Assembly: GCA_023129415.1 (NCBI GenBank)
Contig: JAGMCF010000056.1
Location: forward strand, 1-46,814
Reading direction: 5' to 3'
Origin: Candidatus Cloacimonadota bacterium
Lineage (GTDB): Bacteria; Cloacimonadota; Cloacimonadia; JGIOTU-2
DNA length: 46,814 bases
Shown: in pieces, positions 1 to 8,129 of the stretch
Layout of the letters: each line of letters starts with the position of its first letter
Numbering within the stretch: the first letter of the stretch is position 1
Notes under the pieces: model-generated
What the model was told of the DNA's origin: nothing
Databases searched by the model: none
The model's input: the letters and a program-made list of their open reading frames with translations, nothing else
Program-made: the position numbers and the translations under genes

Positions 1-362
1 TGGTTCATAATATGGAGCAGAGCTCCTTCTGGCAGACGCTTCAGAGAAGCGTGTTACAATTTTAATCCACCTCAGATAAACGAAGATAAGGCAGGTAAAC
101 CCCATAGATAGTATTATCAACGGGGTAAACACTAATAAGACGAACATTTCATTCTTAAAAATAAAAATCAAATAATCAACAAAAATCAGCCCTGATTAAA
201 TCGGGGCGTTCTCCTGCCTGCCCACCGAAACCATGTGAAGGAGGGCTCGCTATTTCAGGATAACACGGAACTCTGTTCCATTTGCCACCTGCGAAACTTG
301 AGTTAAATAAATTAACTTTCATATATTATATAGACATTTTAAAAATTAATCAGTCAAGTTTA
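1..362. other. Gene-free, hairpin-rich spacer downstream of ftsI
   Basis: No convincing coding region is visible here. The stretch holds several short inverted repeats: GGAGC with GCTCC near 14-27, CGCTTC with GAAGCG near 38-52, GCCCTGAT (189-196) with ATCGGGGC (200-207), and GGAAC with GTTCC near 268-280. The CCTGCCTGCCC word near 213 and the ATCGGG half-site recur in other spacers of this window, so I take this as accumulated palindromic repeat debris. The next gene of the division cluster would lie to the left of the window. Confidence 0.6.
325..357 (-). promoter_or_regulatory. Possible promoter reading leftward out of the window
   Basis: On the minus strand TTGACT (352-357) is followed by TATATA (327-332, 19-base spacer) or TATAAT (325-330, 21-base spacer). 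It lies just after the ftsI stop codon and would transcribe genes beyond the left edge. The spacing is longer than the usual 17 bases and the region is AT-rich, so a chance match is possible. Confidence 0.3.
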
Positions 363-2339
363 TCATTGTTTTAAATAATGTTGAACAAATTCTTCTTCAA
401 ATTTATCCTCAGCAATAATCATTATCGAAAATTCTTCAAGCATGGATGTTCCTGGCTTTGGAAATTGGTTAGTTACATATTCGCCATTACCAGAGATTGA
501 ATATACAATATTTTTATTTAATAAGAATTCTTTCAATTCTGAGACTTTTAATCCTATGCAATCTGGAACCAGAACATAATCTTGATTAACCTGATTAATA
601 ATATTAATTAAATTAAAATTTGGAAGGACTATAATTTCTTCAGTGATCTTTTTAAAAGTAGGTGCTGCACAGAGGCTGCCAAAACGATGGTCATAATCTG
701 GCTCATCAAAAATGATTAACATTACAATCTGTGGGTCTTCAACAGGAAAGAAACCAATAAAACTTGAAACATATTTATCTTCTTCATACCCAAAACCATC
801 GATTTTTTTCTTCTCAGCCGTTCCTGTTTTTCCTGCTATATTCACATAATCTAATCTTGCTGGATAACCATGTCCCTCATCTATAACAGCTTTTAAAAAT
901 GTTTTCAATGTATCTAATGCATTAGTATCTGAAATCTGTCTTACAATTTTTTCCTTTGATTTAAATAAAACATCCCCTTCATTACTCACAATTTTCTTAA
1001 TTATTTGAGGTTGAATAACTTCTCCACCATTTGCTAAAGCACCATAAGCAAAAACTAATTGTAGAGGCGTTACAGAGATTTCCTGACCAAATGAAAGTGA
1101 ATGAAGTGAATATTTAGACCACTTTGATGGTTTGCGTAGTATTCCTGAAATTTCTCCATCCAATGTAATGCCTGTTTTATTCCCAAAACCCAGTTCAATC
1201 ATTCTATTATATAAATCAATCTTTGTTAGTTGGTCCACAATTCGCGTTATTCCAACATTGCTTGAATGAGCGATTACATCTTTAAATGTAAGTTCTTTAA
1301 ATGGTTTCACATCAGAAATAATTCTTCTTCCTACCTGTCGTGTATAACAATCAATAATATCCGAAGATTTAAACAAATCTTTTTCAATAGCTAATAGACT
1401 AGTTATAGGCTTTAAGGTTGAGCCGGGTTCAAACAACCAATTAATTGGAAATATTGGTATAGAATGTTTAGTTCTTATAGAAGCATCCAAATAATCCTCT
1501 GAGATTCCACTCATTGCAAGGATATCACCATTTTTCGGTGAAATTATAATACCAATTGCATTTTTTGCATCATAATTTTTTAAACCCTCTTTTAAATTCT
1601 TCTCTAAAATTGATTGTATGTGTGCATCTATAGATAAAAATATTGAATTCCCTTTCATAGGCTTTTTAATATCCATATCTGAAAAGTGATAATTCTTTCC
1701 TGAGCCATATTGAATTACTTCAGCCCATCCATCAATACCAGTTAACTCTTTATCAAAAGTTTGTTCTATACCACAGAGACCATTCCCATTTGTATAATAA
1801 CCGATTAAAGGACAAGCTAAATCCCCCTGTGGATAAATTCTTATTGATGGTTGTTTGAAATATAATATTCCAATTATCTGATTTTTCTCTAATTCAGATA
1901 ATATATTATTCTTAGAAACAACATCCAAATTTGTTACTATCTCAAATCCATTTGGATATTTATGTGCAAAATTCTCAATTCGTTTAAGATAAATATCTGA
2001 TGGTTTACTTGTGTGTCTTGAAATTATTATGGAAATTAAATTGTATATTTTTTGTTTTTCAAATGAACTTACAGAATCAGTATTTGTCCAGCGAGTATTA
2101 TCTGGACAAAGTTCAAGTTTAAATAACTTTTTATTCTCAACAAAGGGTATACCATTTCGATCATAAATAATACCCCTATCCGCAGGAATTACTACTTTTT
2201 TATTTTTATAACGATGATATCTATTGTAAAATTTATATTTGTCTAAAATTTGAACGGAATAAAGTCTATATATAATTATAAAAAAAATGCTAACAAATAT
2301 CACTTTTATAACAGAAATACGACCTTTACAAGTTAGCAT
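363..2339 (-). CDS. ftsI: Penicillin-binding protein, FtsI/PBP2B type, with C-terminal PASTA domain
   Basis: This is a division-type transpeptidase that cross-links septal peptidoglycan outside the membrane. One hydrophobic segment at residues 12-28 anchors the protein. The dimerisation domain follows, then the transpeptidase domain with the three expected motifs: S307-T-L-K310 (nucleophile serine in GSTLK), S359-S-N361 and K504-T-G506. Residues 587-644 look like one PASTA domain (starting DYVLVPDCIG), an extracellular module best known from Gram-positive PBPs. It is 658 residues long, normal for the family plus PASTA. It lies last in the mraZ-rsmH-ftsL-ftsI order, which supports FtsI rather than an elongation PBP. 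No clear Shine-Dalgarno sequence precedes the ATG. Confidence 0.92.
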   Translation of the reverse strand: MLTCKGRISVIKVIFVSIFFIIIYRLYSVQILDKYKFYNRYHRYKNKKVVIPADRGIIYDRNGIPFVENKKLFKLELCPDNTRWTNTDSVSSFEKQKIYNLISIIISRHTSKPSDIYLKRIENFAHKYPNGFEIVTNLDVVSKNNILSELEKNQIIGILYFKQPSIRIYPQGDLACPLIGYYTNGNGLCGIEQTFDKELTGIDGWAEVIQYGSGKNYHFSDMDIKKPMKGNSIFLSIDAHIQSILEKNLKEGLKNYDAKNAIGIIISPKNGDILAMSGISEDYLDASIRTKHSIPIFPINWLFEPGSTLKPITSLLAIEKDLFKSSDIIDCYTRQVGRRIISDVKPFKELTFKDVIAHSSNVGITRIVDQLTKIDLYNRMIELGFGNKTGITLDGEISGILRKPSKWSKYSLHSLSFGQEISVTPLQLVFAYGALANGGEVIQPQIIKKIVSNEGDVLFKSKEKIVRQISDTNALDTLKTFLKAVIDEGHGYPARLDYVNIAGKTGTAEKKKIDGFGYEEDKYVSSFIGFFPVEDPQIVMLIIFDEPDYDHRFGSLCAAPTFKKITEEIIVLPNFNLINIINQVNQDYVLVPDCIGLKVSELKEFLLNKNIVYSISGNGEYVTNQFPKPGTSMLEEFSIMIIAEDKFEEEFVQHYLKQ

Positions 2340-2441
2340 TTTTCAATTGATAATTTCTTATTAAGTATATAATTCCTTCATAAATATTTAACTTTATTAT
2401 TTCAAGTTACTTGGGTATTATAAATAAATGATTTACGGGTA

Positions 2442-2786
2442 TCACTTATCAGCAGCAATAGCTTCTGGAGATAAGAAACTTTGAAAAGTATAACAAAAAT
2501 CACCTTTGGCAATACGAGATTTTTGTACACATATGATGTCATCCGGTTTGGGGAATTTCATATTCAGCTTCTTTATAGCAATTTCAATTATACGGTTATC
2601 TCTTGAAAGTTCATTTATAATATTTTCCAAATCTGAAATAATATCTTCATAATTTTGATTTATATTATCAAGTTCCGACAAAGTTTTTTGTTGGGATAAG
2701 AAAGTGTATTTCAACCAAATTGATGCGATAATAATGAAAAAAATTGATATAAAAACTGTAAATATTAAAGAACATTTATTATTCAT
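2442..2786 (-). CDS. ftsL: FtsL-like small membrane protein of the divisome
   Basis: The product is a 114-residue bitopic protein with a short N-terminal tail, one membrane helix (about residues 6-26, SLIFTVFISIFFIIIASIWL) and a Q/L/N-rich region likely to form a coiled coil (about 30-65). FtsL sequences diverge too far for recognition by motif, so the call rests on topology and position between rsmH and ftsI. The start ATG at 2784-2786 lies one base after the rsmH stop codon, with GAGAAG about eight bases upstream. An upstream in-frame start inside rsmH (2819) is less likely. The next gene, ftsI, follows after about 100 AT-rich bases. Confidence 0.7.
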   Translation of the reverse strand: MNNKCSLIFTVFISIFFIIIASIWLKYTFLSQQKTLSELDNINQNYEDIISDLENIINELSRDNRIIEIAIKKLNMKFPKPDDIICVQKSRIAKGDFCYTFQSFLSPEAIAADK

Positions 2787-2787
2787 A

Positions 2788-3714
2788 TTAACACTTCTCA
2801 GCCACTCTAAGTTTAGCACTTCTTGATTGGGGATTTCTTTCTATTTCTTCTTTTGATGGTAATTTTGGATGCTTGGTAATAATCTCAAGTGTTTTTTTCT
2901 TTGAACAAATACATTTTGGAAACTTGGGAGGGCAGATACATTTTAGATTTTCATACTTAAAAAAATTCTTTACAATCCTATCTTCTAAAGAATGATAAGA
3001 AATAACAACAATTCGACCACCTTCTTTTAAAATTGGCACAACACTTTCTAAGGTTTTCTTCAAAGAATCCAGTTCTTTGTTCACTTCAATTCGAATTGCT
3101 TGAAAAACTCTTGCAAATGATTTTATTGAATGATTTTTTGGAATAACTTCTTCAATTAAATTCTTAAGTTGAAATGTGGTTTCTATGGGTTTCTTTGCTC
3201 TTTCTTCAATTATCTTCCTGGTTATTCTTTGCCAATATCTATCTTCACAATATTCATGAATAACTCTCGCCAATTCCTTTTGTGGATAAAAATTTACAAC
3301 CTCAAATGCAGAAATACTACCATTCTGATTCATTCTCATATCTAATCTTTCATTATGGCTAAAGCTGAATCCTCTACCATTTTTCCTTATTTGATGTGAA
3401 GAAATACCCAAATCAAACAATATTCCATCAATTTCTTTAATATAGTTTAATGCTAAAGCTGATGAAAGGTAAGAAAAGTTCTTATTAACAAAAATAATCT
3501 TGTCATTGAACTCTTCCAATTCTTGTTTTGCAAAGTGAATAGCTTCCATATCAGTATCAAAAGCAATGACTTTAATATCATTTGCTATTTTAAACATTTC
3601 TGCTAAATGTCCGCCACCTCCAAGAGTTGCATCCACATAAACTCCACCACTTCTTATATTCAAGAATTCAATTGCTTCTTTCTTTAGAACTGATTTATGA
3701 AAAGAATCCATCAT
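2788..3714 (-). CDS. rsmH: 16S rRNA (cytosine(1402)-N4)-methyltransferase RsmH
   Basis: RsmH (MraW) methylates N4 of C1402 in the decoding centre of 16S rRNA, using S-adenosylmethionine. The N-terminal SAM-binding loop is clear (VDATLGGGGH, about residues 27-36), as are FDLGISSHQ and the C-terminal SYHSLEDRIVKNFF motif. At 308 residues it has the normal family length. Its C-terminal region carries a cysteine cluster (KCICPPKFPKCICSKKK) typical of many RsmH proteins. The start ATG overlaps the mraZ stop as ATGA (3711-3714), so translation is probably coupled; a second ATG directly follows and could also serve. Confidence 0.95.
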   Translation of the reverse strand: MMDSFHKSVLKKEAIEFLNIRSGGVYVDATLGGGGHLAEMFKIANDIKVIAFDTDMEAIHFAKQELEEFNDKIIFVNKNFSYLSSALALNYIKEIDGILFDLGISSHQIRKNGRGFSFSHNERLDMRMNQNGSISAFEVVNFYPQKELARVIHEYCEDRYWQRITRKIIEERAKKPIETTFQLKNLIEEVIPKNHSIKSFARVFQAIRIEVNKELDSLKKTLESVVPILKEGGRIVVISYHSLEDRIVKNFFKYENLKCICPPKFPKCICSKKKTLEIITKHPKLPSKEEIERNPQSRSAKLRVAEKC

Positions 3715-4148
3715 AATATATTTTGATTTCTTTGTAGAACTGCATCATATTCTTTGTTAACTTCAGTTTCATATTTCTTGAAACTTTCAAGGTTCCATAT
3801 AGAGAAAAAATTTCCTTCACCTAAAAAAATTACTTTATTATTGATGTTTGAAATGTTTAAAAGGGTTTTAGGCAGAAGAATTCTACCAGGACCTTCTATG
3901 CTTAGTGCTGTTGCATAGAATCTGAATTTCCTTAATAATTCCTTTTCTTCATCGGTTCCATTTGCTAATTTTGCTTCTAAATTTTTCCAACTATCCAATG
4001 GGAAAATATATATAGTATTTAATCTTCCTCTTACTGCAACTAATTGCATTCCTGATTCCGGGGATAATAATTTTCTAAAGGTTAAAGGGATACTTACTCT
4101 GCGGTTTGTAATTGAATTTTCGAATCGACCCATAAAAGTTCCAGACAC
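3711..4148 (-). CDS. mraZ: MraZ, transcriptional regulator of the division/cell-wall cluster (GTG start)
   Basis: MraZ is a ring-forming AbrB-like DNA-binding protein that regulates its own dcw operon. Two SpoVT/AbrB-like repeats are visible: the first begins GRFENSITNRRVSIP and the second carries the GPGRILLPKTLL segment. I place the start at the GTG at 4146-4148 because GGAGG sits five bases upstream with ideal spacing; the ATG at 4131-4133 gives the usual family N-terminus but lies about 20 bases from that ribosome binding site. The GTG start gives 145 residues. The stop overlaps rsmH (ATGA). A candidate promoter and paired AATGCCAA sites lie just upstream. Confidence 0.92.
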   Translation of the reverse strand: MSGTFMGRFENSITNRRVSIPLTFRKLLSPESGMQLVAVRGRLNTIYIFPLDSWKNLEAKLANGTDEEKELLRKFRFYATALSIEGPGRILLPKTLLNISNINNKVIFLGEGNFFSIWNLESFKKYETEVNKEYDAVLQRNQNIL

Positions 4149-4160
4149 TTTTACCTCCAA

Positions 4161-4208
4161 AATGCCAATAAATGAATATTTTTGAACAATATTGACAAAC
4201 AATGCCAA
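4161..4208 (-). promoter_or_regulatory. Paired AATGCCAA repeats upstream of mraZ (possible operator)
   Basis: The octamer AATGCCAA occurs at 4161-4168 and 4201-4208 on the plus strand (TTGGCATT as read by mraZ), exactly 40 bases apart, between the candidate promoter and the mraZ start. MraZ of other bacteria binds short direct repeats (TGGGN in E. coli) in this position. The match to that known site is only partial, so an autoregulatory role is an inference from position and spacing. Confidence 0.3.
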
Positions 4209-4236
4209 AATAGAAATTCTTTTGAGAGCTTGTCAA
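4207..4236 (-). promoter_or_regulatory. Candidate sigma-70-type promoter of the mraZ cluster
   Basis: On the minus strand a perfect TTGACA (4231-4236) is followed after 18 bases by TATTTT (4207-4212). Transcription would start about 50 bases upstream of the GTG of mraZ. The -35 match is exact and the -10 match partial. Confidence 0.45.
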
Positions 4237-4556
4237 ATATTTTTTAATTTTTTTGTTATTTTTTTTAAAATAGAGGTTTTATTATAAAAATATTGATTGT
4301 ATAAATTGTATATAAATAAGAGAAAAATTAAGTAATACTATGTTAGGCACTTAAAAAATGAAACTTACCAACAAGTTGTCGTGAAATGACTAATTACTCC
4401 CGACATGTCGGGACTAATTTCTAATAAAATATCAAAATCCAAAACACAAATTATTCACCCTGTTAAAATTTCTATTCAACTTATAAAATTTTATGTTCTC
4501 GGTGTTCATTCGGTGTTTCTCGGTGGTCAATTCTTATTGGTTACGGTTTATCCGGA
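4237..4556. other. Gene-free spacer between mraZ promoter and amidohydrolase
   Basis: No gene is visible. The spacer begins with a long T/A-rich run, holds the perfect palindrome TCCCGACATGTCGGGA (4398-4413), and ends with a run of diverged TTCTCGGTG-like words (about 4496-4531) resembling the periodic TTTGTGTC/TTCGTGTC words found in other spacers here. The two flanking genes are both on the minus strand. Confidence 0.55.
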
Positions 4557-6149
4557 TTAGGTTAGATGATTATAAACTATCTTGCCGTCTAAAACAGTTA
4601 AATAGGGTTTTGCTTTCAGCCAAAATGAGTAATCCTCTTTGGTGTAATCATCAATAACAATCAAATCAGCATATTTTCCAGAAGTTATCGAACCAAGTTT
4701 GTCAGCACTTTTCGAACCGTATGCTGCCCAAATTGAGTATGCTTTTATAGCTTGTTCAACTGTAATCTTTTGTTCGGGAAGCCAACCTGGGTTTTTAGGA
4801 TTATTCTGATATTTCCTTTCTATCGCAGAATAAATTCCTAAAAATGGATTGTGAGTTTCAATTGGTACATCTGAGCCAAAACCAATTTTCGCTCCATAAT
4901 CCAAAAGTGAACGAAATGGATAGGAATTTTTTTCATATTTCCCCCAATATTTTTCAGCAATTTTTGCATCAAGACTAATATGAACTGGTTGCATTGCACA
5001 GTATATCCCTTCACCTGCAACTCTTTTCTGGTCCGATGGAATTACACATTGACAATGCTCAATACGGTGTAAAAGATTTTTTTCAGCGAGTTCAGGATTT
5101 CTATTTGCTCTAATAATTGCATTAATTACGATATTATTACTTCTATCTCCAATAGAATGAGTAGAAGTGGAAATACCATGTCTTCCTGCTTTTACAATCA
5201 AGTAATAAAACTCATCTTCACTTCTTATTAAAAAGCCATAATTATCTTTACTATTTAAATATGGGTGGAACATATAAGCAGTTTGAGAACCAAGCGAGCC
5301 ATCCATAAATAATTTTACTCCACCATATTTAAACCAATCATCTCCAGTATAAGATTGGATTCCATTAGCAATCATTTTATCCAGCAATTCTAATGGGAAA
5401 TGCCAGCAAACTCTTATGTTCAGTTCATTCTTATCTTTAAGAGTTTTGAAAAGATTATATGCATTTCCCCTTTCCATACTGTGGATACCAGTTAAACCAA
5501 AAGTATGAGCTTCAGTAATAGCTTCTTTTAACAATTTCTCTTGAATCTCAAAAGGTAATTCAGGTCTGACATTATCTATCAATTTCCATGCATTTTCGTA
5601 TAGAAATCCATCAGGAGTTCCGTCAGGAAAGAATCCAATTTTACCTTCATCAGGGTCGGGAGTATTTTTAATAATTCCTATTATTTCTAATGCCTTTGAA
5701 TTGCACAAGAATGTATGCCTATCTTTATTGGCTAAGGATACTGGAATGTCAAAAAATATATCATCAATAAAATATCTATTAAATCCTCTGCAATCCGACC
5801 ATACATTTTTATTCCAGCCCACTCCACTAATCCATTTTATATCTGGTGTAATTGTTTGTTTAAAATCTAATAATTTTTGCCTTAATTCATCCATACTTTT
5901 CGTTTCGGAAAGATCAATTTTAGCTTTTGATAATGCATAATTTACAAAATGTGTATGTGTGTCTATAAAGCCTGGAAGTAAAATTTTTCCTTTTAAATCG
6001 ATTGTAATTGTATCTTTTTCTATTTCAACATCTTGATTGCTTTTGTTCCCTACATATTCAATTTTTTTTCCTTTAACATAAACAGTATCAGCAAAAGGTT
6101 GTAACACTTCCTGAGTTAAAACTTTTCCATTATAAAATAAAATATTCAT
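4557..6149 (-). CDS. Amidohydrolase-3 family metal-dependent hydrolase (YtcJ-like)
   Basis: The 530-residue protein is a metal-dependent amidohydrolase of the composite-domain type. The first metal-binding motif is GFIDTHTHF (about residues 60-68), preceded by the small beta-sandwich domain. Later landmarks are LFMDGSLGSQTAYM, HSIGDRSNN, RIEHCQ and the aspartate in GFGSDVPIETHNP. The C-terminal GKYADLIVID segment returns to the beta-sandwich. Relatives act on N-substituted amides or formyl groups, but substrate cannot be read from sequence. It stands alone. The start ATG follows a leader with AAAGGATTTTCAG, which belongs to the repeat family described at 6150-6195. Confidence 0.88.
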   Translation of the reverse strand: MNILFYNGKVLTQEVLQPFADTVYVKGKKIEYVGNKSNQDVEIEKDTITIDLKGKILLPGFIDTHTHFVNYALSKAKIDLSETKSMDELRQKLLDFKQTITPDIKWISGVGWNKNVWSDCRGFNRYFIDDIFFDIPVSLANKDRHTFLCNSKALEIIGIIKNTPDPDEGKIGFFPDGTPDGFLYENAWKLIDNVRPELPFEIQEKLLKEAITEAHTFGLTGIHSMERGNAYNLFKTLKDKNELNIRVCWHFPLELLDKMIANGIQSYTGDDWFKYGGVKLFMDGSLGSQTAYMFHPYLNSKDNYGFLIRSEDEFYYLIVKAGRHGISTSTHSIGDRSNNIVINAIIRANRNPELAEKNLLHRIEHCQCVIPSDQKRVAGEGIYCAMQPVHISLDAKIAEKYWGKYEKNSYPFRSLLDYGAKIGFGSDVPIETHNPFLGIYSAIERKYQNNPKNPGWLPEQKITVEQAIKAYSIWAAYGSKSADKLGSITSGKYADLIVIDDYTKEDYSFWLKAKPYLTVLDGKIVYNHLT

Positions 6150-6195
6150 CTGAAAATCCTTTTTTTGCCACGAACTACACGAACTAACACAAACA
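6150..6195 (-). repeat. Leader-type repeat in front of the amidohydrolase
   Basis: Read toward the gene, this stretch has GTGTTAGTTCGTGTAGTTCG, then GTGGC, an A-run, and GGATTTTCAG directly before the ATG. The periodic CGTGTnnTT words and the GTGGC-A-run-GGATT end match the leaders of the Ppx/GppA gene and rplF. It supplies the AAAGG ribosome binding site of the amidohydrolase. Confidence 0.5.
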
Positions 6196-6526
6196 AAATC
6201 TTATTCATAAAATTGAACCTTTTCAGTTATTTACCCTGTGGAATAAAATCAAAGATTTTAATCTGGCTTCGGCGCCAAGACGAGTGCAAAGCATTATTCC
6301 ATACGGTGAATAATTTTCATTCTCCTTTGCCTGCCTCGCCTGCCCTGTGGAATTTTTTCTTATTCCACTGGGGTTAAATCTTTTCCTATTTAATGGGGTG
6401 TCCCCGATGTATCGGGGATATGTATGTTTCATATTACTTCCACAACTAACTTCATTGAAACAAATGGTGTAGCTTTATTTGTTATATTCGTGTCCTTTCA
6501 TGGCTAAATTGAAATTTTCAAAAAAA
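6196..6526. repeat. Composite of palindromic repeat elements
   Basis: No credible gene is present; reading frames here are made of repeats. The stretch contains the palindrome CCCCGAT-GT-ATCGGGG (6402-6417), a second element running about 6336-6376 whose minus strand reads CCCCAGTGGAATAAG then TTCCACAGGGCAGGC (inverted repeat GTGGAAT/ATTCCAC), and a minus-strand ATGAAACATACAT word (about 6420-6432) that recurs upstream of the Ppx/GppA gene. The words CCCTGTGGAATAA (6234) and GTGTCCTTTCATGGC (about 6490) are further fragments of the same families. Confidence 0.6.
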
Positions 6527-6601
6527 TGGAGCGGGTAACGAGATTCGGACTCGCGACTCTTAGCTTGGGAAGCTAATACTCTACCACTGAGTTATACCCG
6601 C
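6527..6601 (-). tRNA. tRNA-Gly, anticodon CCC
   Basis: All 75 bases fold as a cloverleaf with encoded CCA: acceptor GCGGGTA/TACCCGC, D-stem ACTC/GAGT, anticodon stem TTAGC/GCTAA around loop TTCCCAA (anticodon CCC, reads GGG), T-stem GCGAG/CTCGT. The T-loop reads TCCGAAT, with C where nearly all tRNAs have U55, so function should be treated with some caution. Otherwise all stems pair. Confidence 0.9.
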
Positions 6602-6606
6602 TCTTA

Positions 6607-6639
6607 TTTATAAAAATAAGTAAAAGGAAAAATAGTCAA
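6607..6639 (-). promoter_or_regulatory. Possible promoter of tRNA-Gly
   Basis: TTGACT (6634-6639) and TATAAA (6607-6612) precede the tRNA on the minus strand, the -10-like box ending about six bases from the first tRNA base. The 21-base spacer is too long for a standard sigma-70 promoter, so one of the two boxes may be fortuitous. Confidence 0.3.
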
Positions 6640-6690
6640 GAAAAATAAGTACGAAATTATCCATTTTCTGATAATACATAAAGTGAAATT

Positions 6691-7209
6691 TTATCCTTTC
6701 TTCAAAACATCAAAGGAACTCAATTTCATTTTAATATCGAGAACAGGACTCCCATCAATTGCATCAAGACCTTCAACATAGAGAGTTGTCCCTTTAACTT
6801 TTATCAACCTTACATCCTGAATTGCAATTTTTGAAAGCCTATCTGGAGTGCGTGAAGCAAAAACACCAACCTTCTTACCATCAAAACCTCTATTAAATAC
6901 AGATTTGACTGATCTTGATTTATGAAGATAATAAATAATTGTTAGATACTTCTCTTCATCAAGTTTGTACATAAATGGTTTCTGAGAAGAAATAAGTTCG
7001 ATTCTGGATATAGCACTATCTCCCTGAATACCAAATTTTGCATGATTTCTTTGTAAATTATTTCTTACAATACCAATGGGATAAATTTCAAATGGCTTTA
7101 TTTCTCCATACATACATTTTAGGCATATATATGTTTTGTCAACATTACATAACTCATTTTCATAAAAGAATTTCCCGCATTTATTACATTTATATTGGTT
7201 TTTACTCAT
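6691..7209 (-). CDS. TrmO/TsaA (UPF0066) family protein with N-terminal zinc ribbon
   Basis: Residues 1-36 form a C4 zinc ribbon (CNKC, then CLKC). The rest resembles the TrmO/TsaA fold: FEIYPIGIVRNN, a GIQGDSAISRIEL strand, the YYLHKSRSV segment, VGVFASRTPDRLSKIA and LDAIDGSPVLDIK. Characterised TrmO (YaeB) uses SAM to methylate t6A37 of certain tRNAs. The family hallmark RSPxRPNxIG is here RTPDRLSKIA, so the active site is diverged and activity is uncertain. Start ATG 7207-7209 gives 172 residues; upstream in-frame codons run into GC-rich repeat sequence and are unlikely to be translated. It lies just downstream of that repeat cluster and upstream of tRNA-Gly. Confidence 0.75.
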   Translation of the reverse strand: MSKNQYKCNKCGKFFYENELCNVDKTYICLKCMYGEIKPFEIYPIGIVRNNLQRNHAKFGIQGDSAISRIELISSQKPFMYKLDEEKYLTIIYYLHKSRSVKSVFNRGFDGKKVGVFASRTPDRLSKIAIQDVRLIKVKGTTLYVEGLDAIDGSPVLDIKMKLSSFDVLKKG

Positions 7210-7580
7210 AAGCTTTTTCTCGCAGAAATTTAAGAACAAACCATTATGTCCCGATTCACCCCTGCCCGTCAAGGCTTGCCTGCCCGTCAAACTTTAGCAG
7301 GCGGGGCAGGCGGGCTTCGTCCCGATTAAGTAGGGACTACGCCTGTCCGCGCTCCGCCGCTAAAGCTATGGAGCGTCGGTGACCGTCCCAATTACATCGG
7401 GATGGAAGGCGGGGAGAATGGGTATATCGGGATCGCAAGGTTACTTAAAAACTGTCTTTACTGACAGATACTAATTAGTAATTTTTCAGTTTATCCATAT
7501 TAATTTTCTTCTATCATTCTTTTTTTGAAAAGCATTTTGGCACAACAACAGTTATGCAAAGTTTTTACGAACACTACCAA
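7210..7580. repeat. GC-rich palindromic repeat cluster
   Basis: The segment about 7240-7440 is far richer in G and C than its surroundings and holds no gene. It is built of words such as CTGCCCGTCAAG, GGCGGGGCAGGCGGGC and GTCCCGATTAAGTAGGGAC. Read on the minus strand, 7402-7421 is identical over 20 bases to 13869-13888, and 7332-7349 is identical over 18 bases to the part of 13898-13915, so both places carry one element. Remaining bases to 7580 are AT-rich with no recognisable feature. Confidence 0.65.
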
Positions 7581-7879
7581 TTATTTGATTAATTTCATTA
7601 CCTCCTTAATATCTTCCTCAATCATTTTTCTTTTTGATCTCTCGATTAGATAGTTTTTCCCTGTTGGTGTGTATGATGGAAACACCCTTTTTCCCTCATA
7701 GTAAAATTCTTGATGTCTTGTTTTATATGTAGAATCGCTTGGAATAACCTTCCTTACTGTTCGTCTTTTCCAAATATAATTCATTGCTTTGATAGACACA
7801 TCTCCCATAGGTAAAAAGTCTTTATTTTAGGAAATAGATTTACTTCTTTTTCTAAAATTTCAGAGGTATAAAGGTTCAT
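7581..7879 (-). pseudogene. Frameshifted, N-terminally truncated uracil-DNA-glycosylase-like remnant
   Basis: An open 75-codon frame (7581-7808) begins in FLPMGDVSIKAMNY and ends in RVFPSYTPTGKNYLIERSK plus a lysine-rich helix, which I recall as the C-terminal pattern of uracil-DNA-glycosylase superfamily proteins (the usual C-terminal motif has H-P; here it is T-P). A different frame upstream (start ATG 7877-7879) encodes MNLYTSEILEKEVNLFPKIK, which joins naturally to the first frame if one base is added near 7818-7826. The N-terminal half with catalytic and iron-sulfur cysteines is absent. I read it as a decaying gene. It could instead be an unrelated small ORF. Confidence 0.4.
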
Positions 7880-8129
7880 ATTATTCCTGTTTGGAAATGG
7901 ATGTTGAATTTAAAATGAGATTATGATTGCTGAAGAACTAAAGCTGGTTCAATTATGTTAATTGCTCAACTTATTGACATCTATAAGAGGCAATAATACA
8001 TAGTTATTGCTGTTTATAAATACCAAAACACAAATATCTGATGCTGGTTTTATTATATATTGTCCGTTAACCAACAGTATTTAAAATATCCAGGATTTTC
8101 ATTGGCAAATTTGTACTTCTTTTTTATGG
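7880..8129. other. Spacer without recognisable gene
   Basis: About 250 AT-rich bases between the decayed glycosylase-like remnant and the DUF512 gene. They may contain further eroded codons of the remnant, but no frame is open over a useful length and no hairpin or repeat stands out. Confidence 0.5.

Noticed and set aside
6223-6432. Reading frame of 69 codons on the minus strand (MKHTYPRYIG...)
   Set aside because: It is built entirely of palindromic repeat sequence shared with other spacers and has no protein-like composition.
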